Assembly (NCBI GenBank): GCA_002439605.1
Contig: DJOI01000055.1
Location: 34,572 to 41,662 of the forward strand
Length of the DNA: 7,091 bases
Direction: 5' to 3'
Origin: Candidatus Segatella mututuai
GTDB taxonomy: Bacteria > Bacteroidota > Bacteroidia > Bacteroidales > Bacteroidaceae
Positions 5,185 through 7,091 of this stretch are shown one piece after another. The number at the start of each line of letters is the position of its first letter. Position 1 is the stretch's first letter. A program made the translations under genes and the position numbers. The notes under the pieces are model-generated. The model searched no databases, was not told the origin of the DNA, and saw nothing but the letters and a program-made list of their open reading frames with translations.

Positions 5185-6924
5185 ATGCGCATTTTATATA
5201 TAATATTTATATTTTTTCACCTTGCAGTAACCTCGTATGGCCAAAGTTTTTATGCCATCAACCCTCATCCCAAATACGAAGTAAGAGCTGTGTGGCTAAC
5301 CACCATAGGTGGAATAGACTGGCCACACTCGTATGCACAGACGGAACGGTCGGTACAGAAACAGAGAGAGGAACTAATACACATCCTTGACCGACTGCAG
5401 AAAGCCAACATCAACACCGTCCTGCTGCAAACACGCATCCGAGCCACAACCATCTATCCATCTCAATACGAGCCTTGGGACGGCTGTCTGTCGGGGCTTC
5501 CAGGAAAGTCACCTGGATACGATGCCCTGCAATTCGCCATCGACGAATGTCATAAGAGAGGTATGGAGGTTCACGCATGGATAGTAACCATACCCGTTGG
5601 AAAATGGAACTCTTACGGATGCAGACAACTGAGAAAGCGATTCCCGCAACTCATCAAACGAATAGGCCAGGAAGGATATATGAATCCAGAAATGCCACAA
5701 ACGGGTAGTTACCTAGCAGATATATGCCGTGAAATCGTGCAGCGATATGATATAGATGGCATCCATCTCGATTACATACGTTATCCCGAGACCTGGAAAT
5801 TCAGGATAAGCAAAGACCAAGCACGCAGAAACATCACCCACATCGTGGAAAGAATCCATCAAGTCGTGAAACAAGAAAAGCCATGGGTAAAGATGAGTTG
5901 CTCCCCTATAGGCAAGTTTAACGACCTAAGCCGATACAGGAGTCATGGATGGAACGCTTATGACAAGGTGGCACAAGATGCCCAAGGATGGCTGCGAGAC
6001 GGATTTATGGACGAGCTCTTCCCGATGATGTACTTTAGAAACGACCAGTTTTTCCCTTTCGCCATCGATTGGAAAGAGCATAGCTATGGCAGAATCATCG
6101 CACCAGGACTTGGCATATACTTTCTCGACCCCAAGGAAGGAGAATGGAATATCAGCGATATAACAAGCGAACTGTATCATCTGCGCAACATAGGCGAAGG
6201 ACACGCCTTCTTCCGCAGCAAGTTCCTGCTTGACAACCACCAGGGAGTATACAACTTCGTGACAACCCAATTCAACCGCCACCCCACCCTTGTGCCCCCC
6301 ATGACTTGGGAAAGCAACAAGCGCCCGCAGCAACCACTCACGTTCAGCATAGAAGAGAAAGACGGCACCACCACTCTGAGATGGAACAACAGCCAACGCT
6401 ACGAGGACGGAACAAACATCACGACTCCCCATGTGTATAGTAATGTATATGCAAGCAAGATATATCCAGTAGATATCCATGATGCCCGCAACTTGATAAT
6501 GACAAGAAGTGTCAAACAACAACTGACGACAAGAACAGGCAACACGCCAACCTACTATGCCGTGACATCTACCGATGGATATGGCAACGAGAGCCTGGCA
6601 AGGCAACAAGACCTGAAGACCATGCCTAAGGCTGCAACTCAATATGGTAAAGCATACTGGTTGACCACAACAGGAGAAAATGTGAATTTACCACCTTCGA
6701 TACATGAAACTGATTGCCAATACATCATCGTAAAAAACATGCAGGAACAAGTTGTATACATCGCAAAACCACAAAATGGGAAAATTAACATCAAAAAAAT
6801 GAAGGATGGTGTGTACTCTCTCAACTACGTGAATTACAAGAATATAGAACACACTTTAGGTACTTTTTTCAAAAAATCTAATCAAAATATATTAAAAAAG
6901 TCAATAAAAAATTTGGAGAACTAA
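5185..6924 (+). CDS. Secreted GHL10 (DUF187/YngK-like) glycosyl hydrolase-like protein
   Basis: A 579-residue exported protein of the glycosyl-hydrolase-like 10 family (annotated 'family 10 glycosylhydrolase'; not CAZy GH10 xylanase), expected to act on a polysaccharide or peptidoglycan-related substrate outside the inner membrane. A signal peptide covers residues 1-19 with a likely cut after SYG; there is no lipobox cysteine. The TIM-barrel-like catalytic domain spans about 31-370: EVRAVWLTTIGGIDWP (32-47), INTVLLQTR (76-84), YPSQYEPW (91-98), PGYDALQFAIDECHKRGMEVHAW (110-132) and DGIHLDYIRYP (191-201), with D191 and D196 as candidate active-site acids. A fibronectin-III-like domain follows at about 383-470. 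Residues about 511-564 look like a type IX secretion C-terminal domain. The last 15 residues are a Lys/Asn-rich tail of unusually AT-rich DNA. The ATG at 5185 is the only start that gives a signal peptide. The family is firm; the substrate is unknown. Confidence 0.9.
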   Translation: MRILYIIFIFFHLAVTSYGQSFYAINPHPKYEVRAVWLTTIGGIDWPHSYAQTERSVQKQREELIHILDRLQKANINTVLLQTRIRATTIYPSQYEPWDGCLSGLPGKSPGYDALQFAIDECHKRGMEVHAWIVTIPVGKWNSYGCRQLRKRFPQLIKRIGQEGYMNPEMPQTGSYLADICREIVQRYDIDGIHLDYIRYPETWKFRISKDQARRNITHIVERIHQVVKQEKPWVKMSCSPIGKFNDLSRYRSHGWNAYDKVAQDAQGWLRDGFMDELFPMMYFRNDQFFPFAIDWKEHSYGRIIAPGLGIYFLDPKEGEWNISDITSELYHLRNIGEGHAFFRSKFLLDNHQGVYNFVTTQFNRHPTLVPPMTWESNKRPQQPLTFSIEEKDGTTTLRWNNSQRYEDGTNITTPHVYSNVYASKIYPVDIHDARNLIMTRSVKQQLTTRTGNTPTYYAVTSTDGYGNESLARQQDLKTMPKAATQYGKAYWLTTTGENVNLPPSIHETDCQYIIVKNMQEQVVYIAKPQNGKINIKKMKDGVYSLNYVNYKNIEHTLGTFFKKSNQNILKKSIKNLEN

Positions 6925-6943
6925 AATAAAAGCAGTACCTTTG
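6912..6943 (+). promoter_or_regulatory. Bacteroidota-type promoter for the tRNA-Lys unit
   Basis: The -33 element TTTG (6912-6915) and -7 element TACCTTTG (6936-6943) are separated by 20 nt. The expected start point is near 6948-6951, about 25 nt before the tRNA. The -33 element and the first bases of the spacer lie inside the last codons of the GHL10 gene, whose stop is at 6922-6924. The block AAATAAAAGCAG, -7 element and following CA are shared exactly with the leftward tRNA promoter at 70-101. Confidence 0.88.
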
Positions 6944-6974
6944 CACTCGCAATTCAGAAATGAGGCTTAACGTT

Positions 6975-7047
6975 GCACCCTTAGCTCAGTTGGTAGAGCA
7001 ACTGACTCTTAATCAGTGGGTCTAGGGTTCGAATCCCTAAGGGTGTA
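6975..7047 (+). tRNA. tRNA-Lys (anticodon CTT)
   Basis: A complete 73-nt cloverleaf. The acceptor stem GCACCCT (6975-6981) pairs with AGGGTGT (7040-7046) with a G-U pair at the end, and A7047 is the discriminator. The D-stem is GCTC/GAGC (6984-6987 and 6996-6999). The anticodon stem ACTGA/TCAGT (7001-7005 and 7013-7017) encloses the loop CTCTTAA, so the anticodon is CTT (7008-7010), reading AAG. The T-stem TAGGG/CCCTA (7023-7027 and 7035-7039) has loop TTCGAAT. CCA is not encoded (CAA follows A73), so it must be added after transcription. The gene is first in a unit that continues with a second tRNA 19 nt downstream. Confidence 0.97.
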
Positions 7048-7066
7048 CAAAACGAGCAAAAAGCAT

Positions 7067-7091
7067 GGTTCCGTAGCTCAACTGAATAGAG
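7067..7091 (+). tRNA. 5' end of a second tRNA, probably tRNA-Arg (cut by window edge)
   Basis: GGTTCCG (7067-7073) would be the 5' acceptor strand, followed by T8 A9, the D-stem strand GCTC (7076-7079), the loop AACTGAATA and the returning GAG that starts to pair with GCTC. The D-loop with an A at position 20 resembles bacterial tRNA-Arg. The anticodon lies beyond the window, so the identity is tentative. It follows tRNA-Lys by 19 nt and should share its promoter. Confidence 0.75.

Noticed and set aside
5926..6642. 238-codon open frame on the minus strand opposite the GHL10 gene
   Set aside because: It is a shadow of the well-supported GHL10 gene, with a Cys/Val/Ser-rich translation, no domain and no promoter.
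1..7091. Genomic island or invertible segment between the tRNA genes
   Set aside because: Elements usually insert at tRNA 3' ends, but both tRNA units here face outward with their 5' ends toward the segment. There is no integrase, and the shared 22-bp inverted match is explained by promoter conservation. The gene content is housekeeping-like.
1..7091. CRISPR array, insertion sequence, toxin-antitoxin or defence system
   Set aside because: I looked for direct repeats, transposase or nuclease motifs and small paired genes on both strands and saw none; all substantial open frames are accounted for.

Overview
This looks like a chromosomal segment of a member of the Bacteroidota, most likely an intestinal or oral Prevotella/Segatella-type or Bacteroides-type bacterium. 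The clues are: promoters of the TTTG - 19/20 nt - TAnnTTTG class used by this phylum's primary sigma factor; no obvious Shine-Dalgarno sequences at the starts; a tRNA gene without encoded CCA; and typical protein families (short CstA, small outer-membrane beta-barrel, GHL10 'family 10 glycosylhydrolase' with a type IX secretion-like C-terminus). The genus is an inference from protein style, not something I could search.

Layout. The window is bounded by two tRNA units that point outward. At the left edge (minus strand) is the 5' end of a tRNA, probably tRNA-Asp. At the right edge (plus strand) are a complete tRNA-Lys(CTT) and the 5' end of another tRNA, probably tRNA-Arg. Both units have nearly the same promoter, with the same 20-nt spacer length and a shared 22-nt core. 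Between them lie six minus-strand genes and one plus-strand gene. The minus-strand genes, in transcription order, are cstA (nutrient transporter), a small outer-membrane beta-barrel protein, recR (recombination repair), a four-helix membrane protein of unknown function, a family 2 glycosyltransferase and a GNAT acetyltransferase. The gaps between them are 28, 5, 67, 3 and 69 nt, so they could form one long transcription unit or two (cstA-omp-recR, then membrane protein-GT2-GNAT). The plus-strand gene is a secreted GHL10 family protein, transcribed divergently from cstA out of a 94-bp intergenic region with promoter-like elements for both directions.

How the genes fit together. There is no single pathway. 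CstA and the beta-barrel are envelope proteins. The membrane protein and glycosyltransferase are joined almost without a gap and probably act together in surface-glycan synthesis. RecR is a housekeeping repair protein embedded in the run. The GHL10 protein is an exported carbohydrate-active-like protein. No mobile element, CRISPR array, rRNA or gene-free stretch longer than 300 bases is visible. I see an ordinary core region, not an obviously new system. The more unusual points are the paired tRNA promoters, the right one starting inside the last codons of the GHL10 gene; the AT-rich tail of that gene; the unassigned C-terminal domain on the glycosyltransferase; and the placement of recR directly behind an outer-membrane protein gene.
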